NCBI GenBank assembly: GCA_021324655.1
Contig: JAJPIP010000062.1
Coordinates: 1 to 38,986, forward strand
Length of the DNA stretch: 38,986 nucleotides
DNA from: Pseudomonadota bacterium
GTDB taxonomy: Bacteria; Chloroflexota; UBA5177
Reading direction: 5' to 3'
This document shows, piece after piece, positions 8,820 through 16,645 of the stretch (position 1 is the first letter of the stretch; every line of letters begins with the position of its first letter). The position numbers were made by a program, and so were the translations under genes. The notes below the pieces were generated by a model. That model saw only the letters and a program-made list of their open reading frames with translations, did not search any database and had not been told where the DNA came from.

Positions 8820-8864
8820 TCTCCTCCTTGCTGTGCGGTTCACCCCCGCTGCCGCGGGGACAGG
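8774..8864 (-). CRISPR. Degenerate mini-CRISPR in the cas3 leader (candidate Cas-regulating crRNA, CreR-like)
   Basis: On the minus strand there is a repeat-like unit at 8864-8836, a 33-nt guide at 8835-8803, and a second repeat-like unit at 8802-8774. The first unit matches the array repeat at 22 of 29 positions, keeps the handle GTGAACCG exactly, and has a compensatory A-T to G-C change in the stem (CCCCGC/GCGGGG). The second matches at 17 of 29: its stem CCCCAC/GTGGGG is intact, but both flanks, including the handle, have diverged. A crRNA made from it would have a normal 5' handle and a hairpin 3' end. This is the architecture of the Cas-regulating crRNAs described for other CRISPR types. 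Confidence 0.7.
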
Positions 8865-8873
8865 CTGCAAGGA

Positions 8874-8884
8874 ATTGGCCCAAT
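8874..8884. promoter_or_regulatory. Short palindrome upstream of the mini-CRISPR
   Basis: ATTGG-C-CCAAT is a perfect 5-bp inverted repeat with a one-base centre, 10 nt upstream of the mini-array's first repeat. It could be an operator in the cas leader. The evidence is the symmetry and position only. Confidence 0.25.
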
Positions 8885-8936
8885 CTCACTGGCTGGTTCA
8901 CTCGTCGTTACTGTTCTTTCCGTCGCGGTTCTGGGC

Positions 8937-8965
8937 AGCAAACCATACGGTGCGGGAGAAGTCAA
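8937..8965 (-). promoter_or_regulatory. Candidate cas operon promoter
   Basis: Minus-strand TTGACT (8965-8960, five of six bases matching the -35 consensus) is followed after 17 nt by TTTGCT (8942-8937), a weak -10 with a TGG just upstream that resembles an extended -10. Transcription would start near 8930 and give a cas3 mRNA leader of roughly 240 nt that includes the mini-CRISPR. It is the best match I see in this intergenic region, but it is not strong. Confidence 0.4.
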
Positions 8966-9009
8966 GCTGTGATCCGGGTGTGCGCCGAAGACCCACCAGC
9001 GCCGTTCGA

Positions 9010-9034
9010 TAAAATGACCCCGTAGGGGAAGGAG
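9010..9034 (+). promoter_or_regulatory. Candidate -10 and ribosome binding site for the MFS gene
   Basis: TAAAAT at 9010-9015 is a good -10 hexamer in GC-rich surroundings, with no clear -35. GGGAAGGAG at 9026-9034 precedes the GTG at 9039 by 4 nt and fixes that start. Confidence 0.4.
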
Positions 9035-9038
9035 TGGT

Positions 9039-10292
9039 GTGGCGGAGGCAGAGCGCGAGAGTTCCTCACCTGAGGGTGAGCACGATCCCTATCTAGCGCT
9101 GCGCTATCCGTCCTTTCGCCTCCTCGCAGGCGGCGGCTTCATCGGGTCTTTCGGCCAGCAGATGCTGACCGTCGCCCTGGGCTGGGAGCTGTACGTCCGC
9201 ACCGGGTCGGCCCTCGCCCTCGGGTTCGTGGGACTGGCCCAGGTGCTCCCGCTCTTCGTGCTCACCCTGCCGGCCGGTCATGTGGCCGATCGCTACAGCC
9301 GCAAGCAGATCGTGCTGCTGGCGGAGATCGCGGTGACCGCCGGATCCCTCGGTCTGGCGGCACTCTCGGCCACGCGCGGTCCGCTCCCACTGTTTTATGT
9401 CTGCCTGGTGTTGCTCGGCAGCGCGCAGGCCTTTACCAGCCCCGCCCAGTCGGCGCTGATCGCCAACGTCGTGCCCCCGAATGCCTTTGAAAGCGCGACG
9501 AAATGGCGCAGCAGCACCTGGCAGCTCTCGGCGGTGCTGGGTCCGGCCGCCGGCGGCTTCCTCGTCGGGACCGCGGGGGCGACCGTGGTCTTCGCCCTCA
9601 ACGCCGCCGCCGGCATACTCTACGCGCTGTTCCTCCTGGCGATGCGGGTACGGCCAGGGGAGGCACGGCGGCGCGAGCCGGCAACGGTGAGCACGCTGCT
9701 GGAGGGGATTCGGTTCCTGGGACGGACGCCGGTCCTGCTGGCCGCCATCACGCTCGATCTCTTCGCCGTGCTCCTGGGTGGCGCCGTGGCGCTCCTCCCC
9801 ATCTACGCCAGGAGCATCCTGCACGTCGGCGCCTTTGGCCTGGGCTGGCTGCAAGCCTCTTCCTCGGTCGGCGCCGTGCTGATGGCGCTGGTCCTGGCCC
9901 ACCGGCCCGCCTTCCGCCATGCCGGCCTCATCCTGCTGATCGCGGTGGCCGGCTTCGGCGCCGCCACCATTGTCTTTGGGCTCTCCACCTGGTTCCCGCT
10001 CTCCCTGCTGATGCTCTTCACGTTGGGCGCGCTCGACAACATCAGCGTCGTCATCCGCAGCACCCTGGTGCTGGTGCGAACGCCGGACCAGATGCGGGGA
10101 CGGGTGGGGGCCGTCAATTCCCTCTTCATCGGCACCTCCAACCAGCTCGGCGGCTTCGAATCGGGACTGGCGGCACAGCTCTTTGGGCCGGTGATCGCCG
10201 TGGTGGCGGGCGGCGTCGGAACGATCCTCGTGGTGCTGGCCGTCGCCGCCCTCTGGCCGCAGATGCGGAATCTGGGATCGCTCTCGGAGTAA
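9039..10292 (+). CDS. Major facilitator superfamily transporter (EntS/MFS_3-like exporter)
   Basis: This 417-residue integral membrane protein has about 12 hydrophobic segments and the loop 2-3 signature GHVADRYSRKQ of drug/proton-antiport MFS proteins. The sequence AFTSPAQSALIANVVPPNAFESA is typical of the EntS/MFS_3 group, which includes siderophore and multidrug exporters. The substrate cannot be told from sequence. The start is GTG 9039, supported by GGGAAGGAG. It diverges from the cas operon and is followed by the SdpI-like gene on the same strand. Confidence 0.88.
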   Translation: MAEAERESSSPEGEHDPYLALRYPSFRLLAGGGFIGSFGQQMLTVALGWELYVRTGSALALGFVGLAQVLPLFVLTLPAGHVADRYSRKQIVLLAEIAVTAGSLGLAALSATRGPLPLFYVCLVLLGSAQAFTSPAQSALIANVVPPNAFESATKWRSSTWQLSAVLGPAAGGFLVGTAGATVVFALNAAAGILYALFLLAMRVRPGEARRREPATVSTLLEGIRFLGRTPVLLAAITLDLFAVLLGGAVALLPIYARSILHVGAFGLGWLQASSSVGAVLMALVLAHRPAFRHAGLILLIAVAGFGAATIVFGLSTWFPLSLLMLFTLGALDNISVVIRSTLVLVRTPDQMRGRVGAVNSLFIGTSNQLGGFESGLAAQLFGPVIAVVAGGVGTILVVLAVAALWPQMRNLGSLSE

Positions 10293-10357
10293 AGCGATAA
10301 GGCGAGGCCGTGTGTGCGACGGCCCCACGCTACGGAAATCACGCCAGGAGATTCCCC

Positions 10358-11014
10358 ATGATGTTGCCCGCCCGCACCATTTCCCGTCTTGCCACCGCGA
10401 TCGCCGCCGGTACATCTCTCGCCGCCTATCCGTTTCTGCCCGACCGCGTCGCGACCCACTTCGATGCGGAGGGCCGCCCCAACGGGTACAGCTCGCGGAC
10501 ACTGGCGGCGGTACTCATGCCGGCCATGATGCTGGGCCTCCAGGTGCTCAATGACCGCCTCGGCAGCTGGCCGGGCGGAGGGGACCGGGACGATCAGGGG
10601 TCAGGCAAGCGGGCGCGTGACGACGCCGTGGCGGCAACCGAAGTGGGCCTGCTGGAGACTCAGCTGGCCATCCTCGCCTACGGCGCCGGCGTTCCCCTCG
10701 ACATGAATCGGGTGAACCGGGGAATCTACGGGGGCTTGATGCTTGCCCTGGGGAACATCTTGCCGACGCTGCCGCGCAACGGCCTCATCGGAATCCGCAC
10801 CCCCTGGACGCTGGCCGATCCCTCCGTCTGGGAGCGTACCCACCGCCTCGCCGGCTATCTGCTGACGGCCGCCGGGGCGCTGAGCCTGGCTTCTCTGCCG
10901 GCCCGCGGGAAGTGGGCCGCGCGCATTCCCGTGGCCGCGACGCTCGCCGCCATCGGTCTCTCGGTGGGCTACTCCTTCCTGCTCTCGAGGCGCGAGAGCC
11001 ACCCACACCGGTAG
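10358..11014 (+). CDS. SdpI/DUF1648 family membrane protein
   Basis: The 218-residue protein has an N-terminal DUF1648-like segment (LPDRVATHFDAEGRPNGYSS) and a C-terminal SdpI segment (NGLIGIRTPWTLADPSVWERTHR, split here: NGLIGIRTPW then TLADPSVWERTHR). Several hydrophobic helices are present. SdpI proteins give immunity to the SdpC toxin in Bacillus, but most homologues have no known role. ATG 10358 is chosen because CAGGAG lies 7 nt upstream; an in-frame start at 10310 lacks a ribosome binding site. It follows the MFS gene by 65 nt and may share its transcript. Confidence 0.85.
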   Translation: MMLPARTISRLATAIAAGTSLAAYPFLPDRVATHFDAEGRPNGYSSRTLAAVLMPAMMLGLQVLNDRLGSWPGGGDRDDQGSGKRARDDAVAATEVGLLETQLAILAYGAGVPLDMNRVNRGIYGGLMLALGNILPTLPRNGLIGIRTPWTLADPSVWERTHRLAGYLLTAAGALSLASLPARGKWAARIPVAATLAAIGLSVGYSFLLSRRESHPHR

Positions 11015-11089
11015 GCCTCTCAACGTCCTGGAGCTCTACGATCGCTCTCCGCCGCCGGCAGGTCGTTTAAACTGTTGGGCCGTCCCACA

Positions 11090-11118
11090 TTGACACGCCA
11101 TCGGATGGCACCATCCGA
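11090..11118 (+). promoter_or_regulatory. Candidate promoter with hairpin operator for the dienelactone hydrolase gene
   Basis: TTGACA at 11090-11095 is a perfect -35 hexamer. An inverted repeat with 8-bp perfect arms (TCGGATGG and CCATCCGA) occupies 11101-11118, exactly the -35 to -10 interval, and could be an operator. The -10 is poor. AGGAG at 11123-11127 precedes the gene start at 11135. Confidence 0.4.
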
Positions 11119-11134
11119 GGACAGGAGCAGACAG

Positions 11135-11710
11135 ATGGCTGAAGTGGTGCTCTTTCACCATGCGCTCGGACTCACTCCCGGTATCGTCGCCTTCGCCGAC
11201 GACCTCCGTCATGCCGGGCATACCGTCCACACACCCGACCTATTCGCGGGCCGCACCTTCGAGACGATCGAGGAGGGGGTCGGCCACGCGCAGGAGATTG
11301 GCTTCGAGGAGGTCATCGCGCGTGGCGTCCGGGCAGCCGAGGAATTGCCGGCCGAGCTTGTGTACGCCGGCTTCTCGCTCGGCGAGCTCGTGGCTCAGAA
11401 GCTGGCCCAGACCCGTCCCGGAGCGCGCGGCGCGCTGCTCTTTTACTCCTGCGTCCCGGTCTCCGAGTTCAGCGCATCCTGGCCGCCGGGAGTGCCGGCG
11501 CAGATCCACGGCATGGATGCCGATCCATACTTTGTCGGCGAGGGCGACATTGACGCCGCCCGCGAGCTCGTGAACGAGGCTGAGGATGCCGAGCTCTTCC
11601 TCTATCCCGGCGACCAGCACTACTTCGCCGACAGCACCTTGCCGTCGTACCGTGAGGACGCCGCCACCCTCCTGAAACAGCGGGTGCTCGATTTCCTCAG
11701 CGGTCGATAG
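11135..11710 (+). CDS. Dienelactone hydrolase family protein
   Basis: A 191-residue alpha/beta hydrolase resembling the dienelactone hydrolase family. It has the nucleophile elbow GFSLGE and the late His in YPGDQHYFAD. The usual nucleophile Cys of chlorocatechol-pathway enzymes is replaced here by Ser, as in many general DLH-family esterases, so a role in haloaromatic degradation should not be assumed. ATG 11135 is supported by AGGAG. The gene stands alone, with the next gene on the opposite strand. Confidence 0.85.
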   Translation: MAEVVLFHHALGLTPGIVAFADDLRHAGHTVHTPDLFAGRTFETIEEGVGHAQEIGFEEVIARGVRAAEELPAELVYAGFSLGELVAQKLAQTRPGARGALLFYSCVPVSEFSASWPPGVPAQIHGMDADPYFVGEGDIDAARELVNEAEDAELFLYPGDQHYFADSTLPSYREDAATLLKQRVLDFLSGR

Positions 11711-11736
11711 TGGCGGCGAGGAACGGAGCCGACGCC

Positions 11737-12900
11737 TCAGCCGCTCTCCCTCTGCCAGGTCAGTTCCAGGGATCGCGCGAAGAACGCGGCCAGGCGCTCC
11801 GCCTCTTCCTCGGCGGCCTGTCTCGCCCAGGCCGGAATGTCCACGAACGGTTCGATCCGCACCAAGAGGCGATTTCCCTTGACCTCGTGACGCCAGACAC
11901 CGTCCATCCGCCCTGCCACGAGGAGCACGGGCGAGAGCCAGCCTTGCGGACGATAGATACGGTCCTTGAAGGGGCCGGGCAAGAAGTGGGGCGCGACGCG
12001 GGAGGCGGTGATCACATACTGGTCGAAGGCGGGCAGCAGGCGGACCGAGTGGTGAGCCCCGGCGTCCTGCAGCCGGTCCACCTCGCCCGCCGGCGCCCAG
12101 GCAGAGGTGCCCGAGACGTCGACCGGAACGACCTCCTCCCCTAACCCCCGGATCAGGGCACCGGCGCGCGAGGCGGGTACGCCGAGCCAGAGAGCATACG
12201 CCTCGCGGGTGGCAGGTCCATGTGCGGCGAGGTAGCGGCGCGTGACCTCCCGCTCCGCCTCCGCCGTCTCGACCGGTCTCACGCCGCCGAGCCACGAGTC
12301 CGGCCGCGTAAAGCGAACATTCCGGCCAAGATTCGGCGCGAAACAGAGCTGGCAGCGAAAAGCCGCCGGCTTCAGCATGGTGCCCCAGCCATGGCGCAGC
12401 TTTGCCGCCAGATCTTCCGATCCCACGACGCGGGCGACCTCCCCAACCAGTTCCTCCCGGGTGAGAAGCCGGCCTCTGAGCACGCCGGCGACCGCTTCGG
12501 TCACCTGCTCCAGGTCCTCGGCCGTGAGGCCGAAGTAGCGAAGCCAGGCCGGCCGGTGGTAGCGGCGATCGAGGGCGGGGACGCTCTGCCACAACGGCAG
12601 CTCGGGGGCGGGGAGAAGGTGCAGCGTCCCCCGCATCGCCCAGGTCTTTACCAGACTGCGCTCCTCCCACAGGGCGTGGGAGACGGCGTTGGGCGCGAGA
12701 TCATCGACGCGCGCCCAGAGAGCGAGCTCGGCCGAGGACATCAGCTGGGCTTGCACGCCGCCCAGCCGCGCGACGACCGGCAGCATGTCCGCGCGCGGCA
12801 CGCGGCGGTGCAGATGGTGCTGCCGGAGCCGGTAGGCCATGACCTGCTGCCAGGTCACGGATGCCGCCGGCGAGGAGCGCGACGTGGCGCGAGCCGTCAT
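11737..12900 (-). CDS. AlkZ/YcaQ-like winged-helix DNA glycosylase (HTH_42 family)
   Basis: The 387-residue protein belongs to the winged helix DNA-binding (HTH_42) family, which includes AlkZ and YcaQ, glycosylases that excise bulky alkylated bases and unhook interstrand crosslinks. The segment GGVQAQLMSSAELALWAR carries the QxQ motif used in catalysis by these enzymes, and LVKTWAMRGTLHLL is also family-typical. The ATG start lies at 12900. The gene is convergent with the hydrolase gene. The substrate is inferred from the motif; some members of this family lack demonstrated activity. Confidence 0.82.
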   Translation of the reverse strand: MTARATSRSSPAASVTWQQVMAYRLRQHHLHRRVPRADMLPVVARLGGVQAQLMSSAELALWARVDDLAPNAVSHALWEERSLVKTWAMRGTLHLLPAPELPLWQSVPALDRRYHRPAWLRYFGLTAEDLEQVTEAVAGVLRGRLLTREELVGEVARVVGSEDLAAKLRHGWGTMLKPAAFRCQLCFAPNLGRNVRFTRPDSWLGGVRPVETAEAEREVTRRYLAAHGPATREAYALWLGVPASRAGALIRGLGEEVVPVDVSGTSAWAPAGEVDRLQDAGAHHSVRLLPAFDQYVITASRVAPHFLPGPFKDRIYRPQGWLSPVLLVAGRMDGVWRHEVKGNRLLVRIEPFVDIPAWARQAAEEEAERLAAFFARSLELTWQRESG

Positions 12901-12972
12901 GCCATCAGAATAGGGGCTCGATTCCGGATGGTCGAAGGCGGAACGCCGTGCGCCGGACGTGAACGCGAGGCC

Positions 12973-14064
12973 TTACCCGGCGGGAATGCGTGACGGCACG
13001 ATCCCGCGCGGGAACTCTCCCATGGTGCGCACCACTTCCTGCGCCAGCCGCAGCGTTGCCAGGGCATCGTTCAGATCGAGCATCTCGACCGGAGAGTGGG
13101 AGTAGCGGCGCGGGATGGTTGCCACCGCCGTGGAGATGCCGACGTCCCGGATGGCGGAGGCGTCGGTGTCAGTGTAGGCCAGCGTGCCGAGTTGGTAGGG
13201 AATGCCGGCTGCATCGGCGACCTGGATCAGGTAGTCGCGGATCGTCTCCGGCATGATGTAGCCGGACGCATGACTGCCGCTGGAGACCTGAAACACCGGG
13301 CCGCGGCCCAGCGTGACCGGGAACGTGTTCACCTGGATGTCCGGCGTATCGGGGCAGGGGACGGTGTCGATGACGAGGGCGGCCTCCGGCCGCAGCTTCT
13401 CCGCCGCCACGCGGGCCCCCTTGAGCCCCACCTCTTCCTGCACGGCGACCACGGCGGTCAGCGTCCCCGGTAGCTCCTGGCCCTGCAGGGAGCGCATCAT
13501 CTCCAGCAGGATCAGACAGCTCGAGCGGTTGTCGATCCCCTTGCCGTTGATCCGGTTCGGGTTCGACGTCGGCTGCAGCTCGCTCTCCCACACGACCTGG
13601 TCGCCGGGCCGAATGCCGAGGGCCCGCACCTCCTCCGCGGACTCCAATCCGAGGTCGATGTAGAGGTCCTCGATGCCGGGGACGGTGCGGGCATCCGCGG
13701 CCGTCAGGAGATGGCCGGGCCGGATGCCGATGATCCCCGGATGCCCGGCGACACGCACGCGCCGCGCCGTCAGCACGATCTCGTTGACGCCACCCACCGC
13801 CTGGAATCGTAGAAATCCCTCCGCTGTGATGGCCGACACCAGCCCGCCGATCTCGTCGGAGTGGGCTTCCACCATCAGGTGCGGCCCGTTCCCGCCGTTC
13901 CGCCGCGCGTAGAGGTTCCCCATCGGATCGACGCTGACCTCGTCTGCCAGCGGCGTCATCTGCTCGCGCAGGTAGGCCACCACCGCCTGCTCATGCCCGG
14001 AGACGCCGTCGATGCTCGTGAGTCGCGCCAGCTCGTCGCGGAACCGCCCCAGATCGTCGGTCAC
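12973..14064 (-). CDS. M42 family metallopeptidase (glutamyl/tetrahedral aminopeptidase type)
   Basis: A 363-residue dinuclear zinc aminopeptidase of the M42 family, which forms large tetrahedral cytoplasmic assemblies that trim peptides. Zinc and catalytic residues fit the family: His68 and Asp70 in VEAHSDEIGG, Asp178 in GKGIDNRS, Glu210/Glu211 in VAVQEEVGLKGA, Asp233 in VIDTVPCPDTP, and the late His in RRYSHSPVEM. The start is GTG 14064. The upstream 410 nt hold a MITE-like element and nothing else that I can identify. Confidence 0.92.
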   Translation of the reverse strand: MTDDLGRFRDELARLTSIDGVSGHEQAVVAYLREQMTPLADEVSVDPMGNLYARRNGGNGPHLMVEAHSDEIGGLVSAITAEGFLRFQAVGGVNEIVLTARRVRVAGHPGIIGIRPGHLLTAADARTVPGIEDLYIDLGLESAEEVRALGIRPGDQVVWESELQPTSNPNRINGKGIDNRSSCLILLEMMRSLQGQELPGTLTAVVAVQEEVGLKGARVAAEKLRPEAALVIDTVPCPDTPDIQVNTFPVTLGRGPVFQVSSGSHASGYIMPETIRDYLIQVADAAGIPYQLGTLAYTDTDASAIRDVGISTAVATIPRRYSHSPVEMLDLNDALATLRLAQEVVRTMGEFPRGIVPSRIPAG

Positions 14065-14288
14065 ACCGGTCTCCTTGGCGCAGAAAGTCTGGCGTCGGCG
14101 ACGCCTGCGGAATCAGGCGGCCCTCACTCCAGCGCCGGGTCACAGCCGGCCGCGTCTGGACATGTCGGGACGCCCGCGCCCGCTTTTCCCATTATGTGTG
14201 CCGGCCTCTCATCATCGGGCGGCGCCCCACGTCATCGAGCCACTGTATCACGGCGAAATACCGCCGCAAACTGCCCGATACCTCGCCC

Positions 14289-14422
14289 TTAGGGCTCGTG
14301 CATTATCCGGTCGTGGTCGCCCCGCGTGGCGACCAGCCCGGGTTGGTCTCCGCCTGCGTCAGGCTGGCCGGCACTCGGGCCGGCCACGACGACCCGGCGA
14401 TGCCGATAATGCACGAGCCCTG
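14289..14422. mobile_element. MITE-like inverted-repeat element
   Basis: Perfect 17-bp inverted repeats (AGGGCTCGTGCATTATC at 14291-14307, complement at 14405-14421) bracket about 97 nt of non-coding sequence. A 9-bp direct repeat, ACCTCGCCC, lies just outside each end (14280-14288 and 14423-14431), separated from the arms by 2 and 1 nt; it could be the target duplication. No transposase is present. It sits between the M42 and serine hydrolase genes. The alternative is a bidirectional terminator, but arms 97 nt apart fit that poorly. Confidence 0.6.
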
Positions 14423-14475
14423 ACCTCGCCCAATGCCCGCTTTCTCTCAGGGCCAAACCTCTCCGGGCACTGCCC

Positions 14476-15690
14476 CTAGCGGAGGGCATTGGTGAGGCGA
14501 TCGAGCGTCGCATCCAGACGGTTCAGCGCGTCCGGGGGAAAGGTGCGGGAGTTGAAGACGTAGGCGTAGTCGATGCCGTTGGAACGCGATACGGCCAGAC
14601 TGGTTGTGCCGGGCATGCTGCCCGCTCGCGCCCACTGCCAGGTGCCGGCTGCCGTCGAGCGCCGGCCCAGCCCCCAGACCGCATAGGTATGGATGAACCG
14701 GGCGAGGGCGAAAGAGGTCATGGCCAATCCTCCGCCGGCGTCCATCGTCTCCGTCAGGAAGTCACCGCCCCCGTAGGCAGCCGGAACCGCCCGGCTGGAT
14801 GCCGGCCGGAGAGCGGAGAGGCCGTGACCGGGATCGTCGTAGGTGACTTCCCCCGGCAGGCGCCGCTCGCGTGCCGTGTGCGCGAGGTAGACGTCGTGGA
14901 TGCCGAGCGGCACCAGGATGGCATCCCGCACGTAGCCGGGATAGCTCCGACCAGTGACGTGCTCCACGACCAGCCCGAGAAGCACGTAGCCGAAGTTTGA
15001 GTACGAGGCACCGTGCGTCGAGGTGTAGTCCTGCGTGCCGGGTGCGAACTGCAACGGCTCCCCGTACATGTACTCCGCTAGCTGCCGCTTCGTCGGGGGC
15101 ACGGCGAGACCGAGGGCATGGGCGATCTCGCGGATCCGGAACACGGGATCGAAGCCGCTGGACGGAATCACCGTCCCATCTAACGCGGTGACCTGACCGT
15201 GATCGTTCCAGCCGCCGGCGTGATTCACCAGATCCTGGACGGTGATGGCGTTGATACGGGGATCGGGGCTCTGCTGCGAGAAGGCGGGAGACGTGATGCC
15301 GAGGAGCGGGAACACGGCATCGTGGCGCGAGAGCCGGCCGCCGGCGAGGAGCCTGGTGATGGCGGCGCAGGTGAAAGCCTTGCTGCAGCTGGCGATCCGG
15401 AAAAGGCTGGCCGGGCGCGTGACGGCATAATCGGCGGCGGCCCAGGTGTAGGCACGATGCACCACCGTCCGGCCGTCTTTCAGGACGGAGAGCGAGCCCG
15501 CCCGCACGGCATGCTGTTGCATGAAGCGTTGCATCGCATGGTCAAACGGCGCCGATGTGGGGGTGGCGGCCCCGGTGGCCGTCCAGCGCTGCCTGCTCAC
15601 ACTGGCGGCGGTGAGCCCGGTATCGGTCAGGGCCATTGAGAGGCCGGCTGCCATGCCGAGGAAACGGCGGCGCGAAATGGGGTCCGGCAC
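14476..15690 (-). CDS. Serine hydrolase, class C beta-lactamase-related, probably Tat-exported
   Basis: A 404-residue beta-lactamase-fold hydrolase. The catalytic SxxK is ASCSKAF (Ser101, Lys104), and YSNFGYVLLG supplies the YxN motif. The N-terminus has SRRRFLG followed by a hydrophobic stretch, a twin-arginine signal. I choose GTG 15690, which places the RR motif about 7 residues in and has GGAG 8 nt upstream; an in-frame start at 15750 would give an unusually long pre-signal region. Such proteins include esterases, D-aminopeptidases and cell-wall enzymes, so a role in antibiotic resistance is not implied. Confidence 0.87.
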   Translation of the reverse strand: MPDPISRRRFLGMAAGLSMALTDTGLTAASVSRQRWTATGAATPTSAPFDHAMQRFMQQHAVRAGSLSVLKDGRTVVHRAYTWAAADYAVTRPASLFRIASCSKAFTCAAITRLLAGGRLSRHDAVFPLLGITSPAFSQQSPDPRINAITVQDLVNHAGGWNDHGQVTALDGTVIPSSGFDPVFRIREIAHALGLAVPPTKRQLAEYMYGEPLQFAPGTQDYTSTHGASYSNFGYVLLGLVVEHVTGRSYPGYVRDAILVPLGIHDVYLAHTARERRLPGEVTYDDPGHGLSALRPASSRAVPAAYGGGDFLTETMDAGGGLAMTSFALARFIHTYAVWGLGRRSTAAGTWQWARAGSMPGTTSLAVSRSNGIDYAYVFNSRTFPPDALNRLDATLDRLTNALR

Positions 15691-15751
15691 GATAACGTCT
15701 CCGGGAGGGCTGGATGGCCGCATGCTACCGGGCAGCCACCCGCCTGTCAAT

Positions 15752-16261
15752 TCATTCGGTCAGCACCACCCAGCGCTGGCCGTCGATCAGCTCGCGAGCC
15801 GCATCGAGGTGGCCGGCGTGGCAGGCGGTCTCTTCGATGACATGCAAGACGATCTCCCGCACCGTGTTGAGCCGAAAAGTGCCGAAGAAATCGGGCCACC
15901 AGGCCGGAGCCGCGTCGAGCGGCGTGGATTCCACGATGCGGTTGGCGCGCGCGATCTCGTCCCGATAGAGGTCGAAGATCTCGCCGGCGGTCAGGTCGCC
16001 GCTCACCTGCCACGCGTTCTCGGTGTCGTCGAGATGATCGATCACATCCTGCTCGCCGGCGATCACCGCGCGGAACCAGAAGCGCTCGACGTCGAGGGCG
16101 AGGTGCTGCACCAGACCGAGGGGGATCCAGCCGGAGGGGAGGACGGAACGCCGGAGTGCATCCTCGCCGAGGCCGTCCAGAATCCCGGTCACATGGCCGC
16201 GCTGGGCGTTCAGGAACGACTCCAGCACCTGTTTTTCCGAGGCGATATCCGATTGCGCCAT
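15752..16261 (-). CDS. DinB-like / DUF664 family protein
   Basis: A 169-residue four-helix protein of the DinB/DUF664 superfamily, whose members bind metal and often use low-molecular-weight thiols such as mycothiol or bacillithiol. The metal-binding His pattern is seen in LVQHLALDVERFWF and HVIEETACHAGHLDAARELI. ATG 16261 is chosen because it follows AGGAGGGAGCC; an upstream extension to 16408 has no ribosome binding site. It is close downstream of the divergent small membrane gene and upstream of the serine hydrolase on the same strand. The substrate is unknown. Confidence 0.88.
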   Translation of the reverse strand: MAQSDIASEKQVLESFLNAQRGHVTGILDGLGEDALRRSVLPSGWIPLGLVQHLALDVERFWFRAVIAGEQDVIDHLDDTENAWQVSGDLTAGEIFDLYRDEIARANRIVESTPLDAAPAWWPDFFGTFRLNTVREIVLHVIEETACHAGHLDAARELIDGQRWVVLTE

Positions 16262-16447
16262 GGCTCCCTCCTGGGACCACAGGACTACGTCCCGTAGTGT
16301 ACGCCTCCAACCACTCTCCCCTGGGCAACCAGATCCGCCCGTCCCTCCCGCGCCCCTCGAGTACGTGCGGCAAGCAACCGCCGTGCAACGATGCCTACAA
16401 TCGGCCACCGTGCGGAGGTTGCAGCCGGCTATCGAAGGAGATTAGAG

Positions 16448-16636
16448 ATGAAATTGCTGCTGGAATTCGCTCTCGCGATCGTTTTCCATCCCGTCGCCGT
16501 CGTCCTGGCCTGGATCAACATTGCCTCCCGGCATGATCTGGACATGGTCCGGAAGCTTATCTGGGCGATCGTCGTGTTGGTCTGGGGCATCGGCCCCATT
16601 CTGTACATCATCGTCGACGACGGACAGCTGTGGTAG
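16448..16636 (+). CDS. Small two-helix membrane protein, PLDc_N-like
   Basis: A 62-residue protein with two transmembrane helices (roughly residues 3-22 and 36-56). The second helix ends in GIGPILYIIVDDG, resembling the phospholipase-D/nuclease N-terminal (PLDc_N) membrane domain that also occurs alone in small proteins. ATG 16448 has AAGGAG 7 nt upstream. Function unknown. The gene is convergent with the phosphofructokinase gene. Confidence 0.75.
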   Translation: MKLLLEFALAIVFHPVAVVLAWINIASRHDLDMVRKLIWAIVVLVWGIGPILYIIVDDGQLW

Positions 16637-16645
16637 ACAACTCCC

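Noticed and set aside
8889-8901. GGTTCAC as a possible third degenerate CRISPR repeat upstream of the mini-array
   Set aside because: Only seven bases match and no stem follows; spacing (58 nt) does not fit the 61-62-nt unit.
9093-10502. 469-codon minus-strand frame opposite the MFS gene
   Set aside because: Shadow of the transporter gene; composition is low-complexity and rich in Gly, Glu, Gln and His.
11240-12670. 476-codon minus-strand frame
   Set aside because: It overlaps the dienelactone hydrolase (antisense) and AlkZ-like gene (another frame); both of those have clear motifs.
14476-15690. Serine hydrolase as an antibiotic-resistance beta-lactamase
   Set aside because: The SxxK/YxN pattern is shared with many esterases and peptidases; nothing points specifically to beta-lactam hydrolysis.
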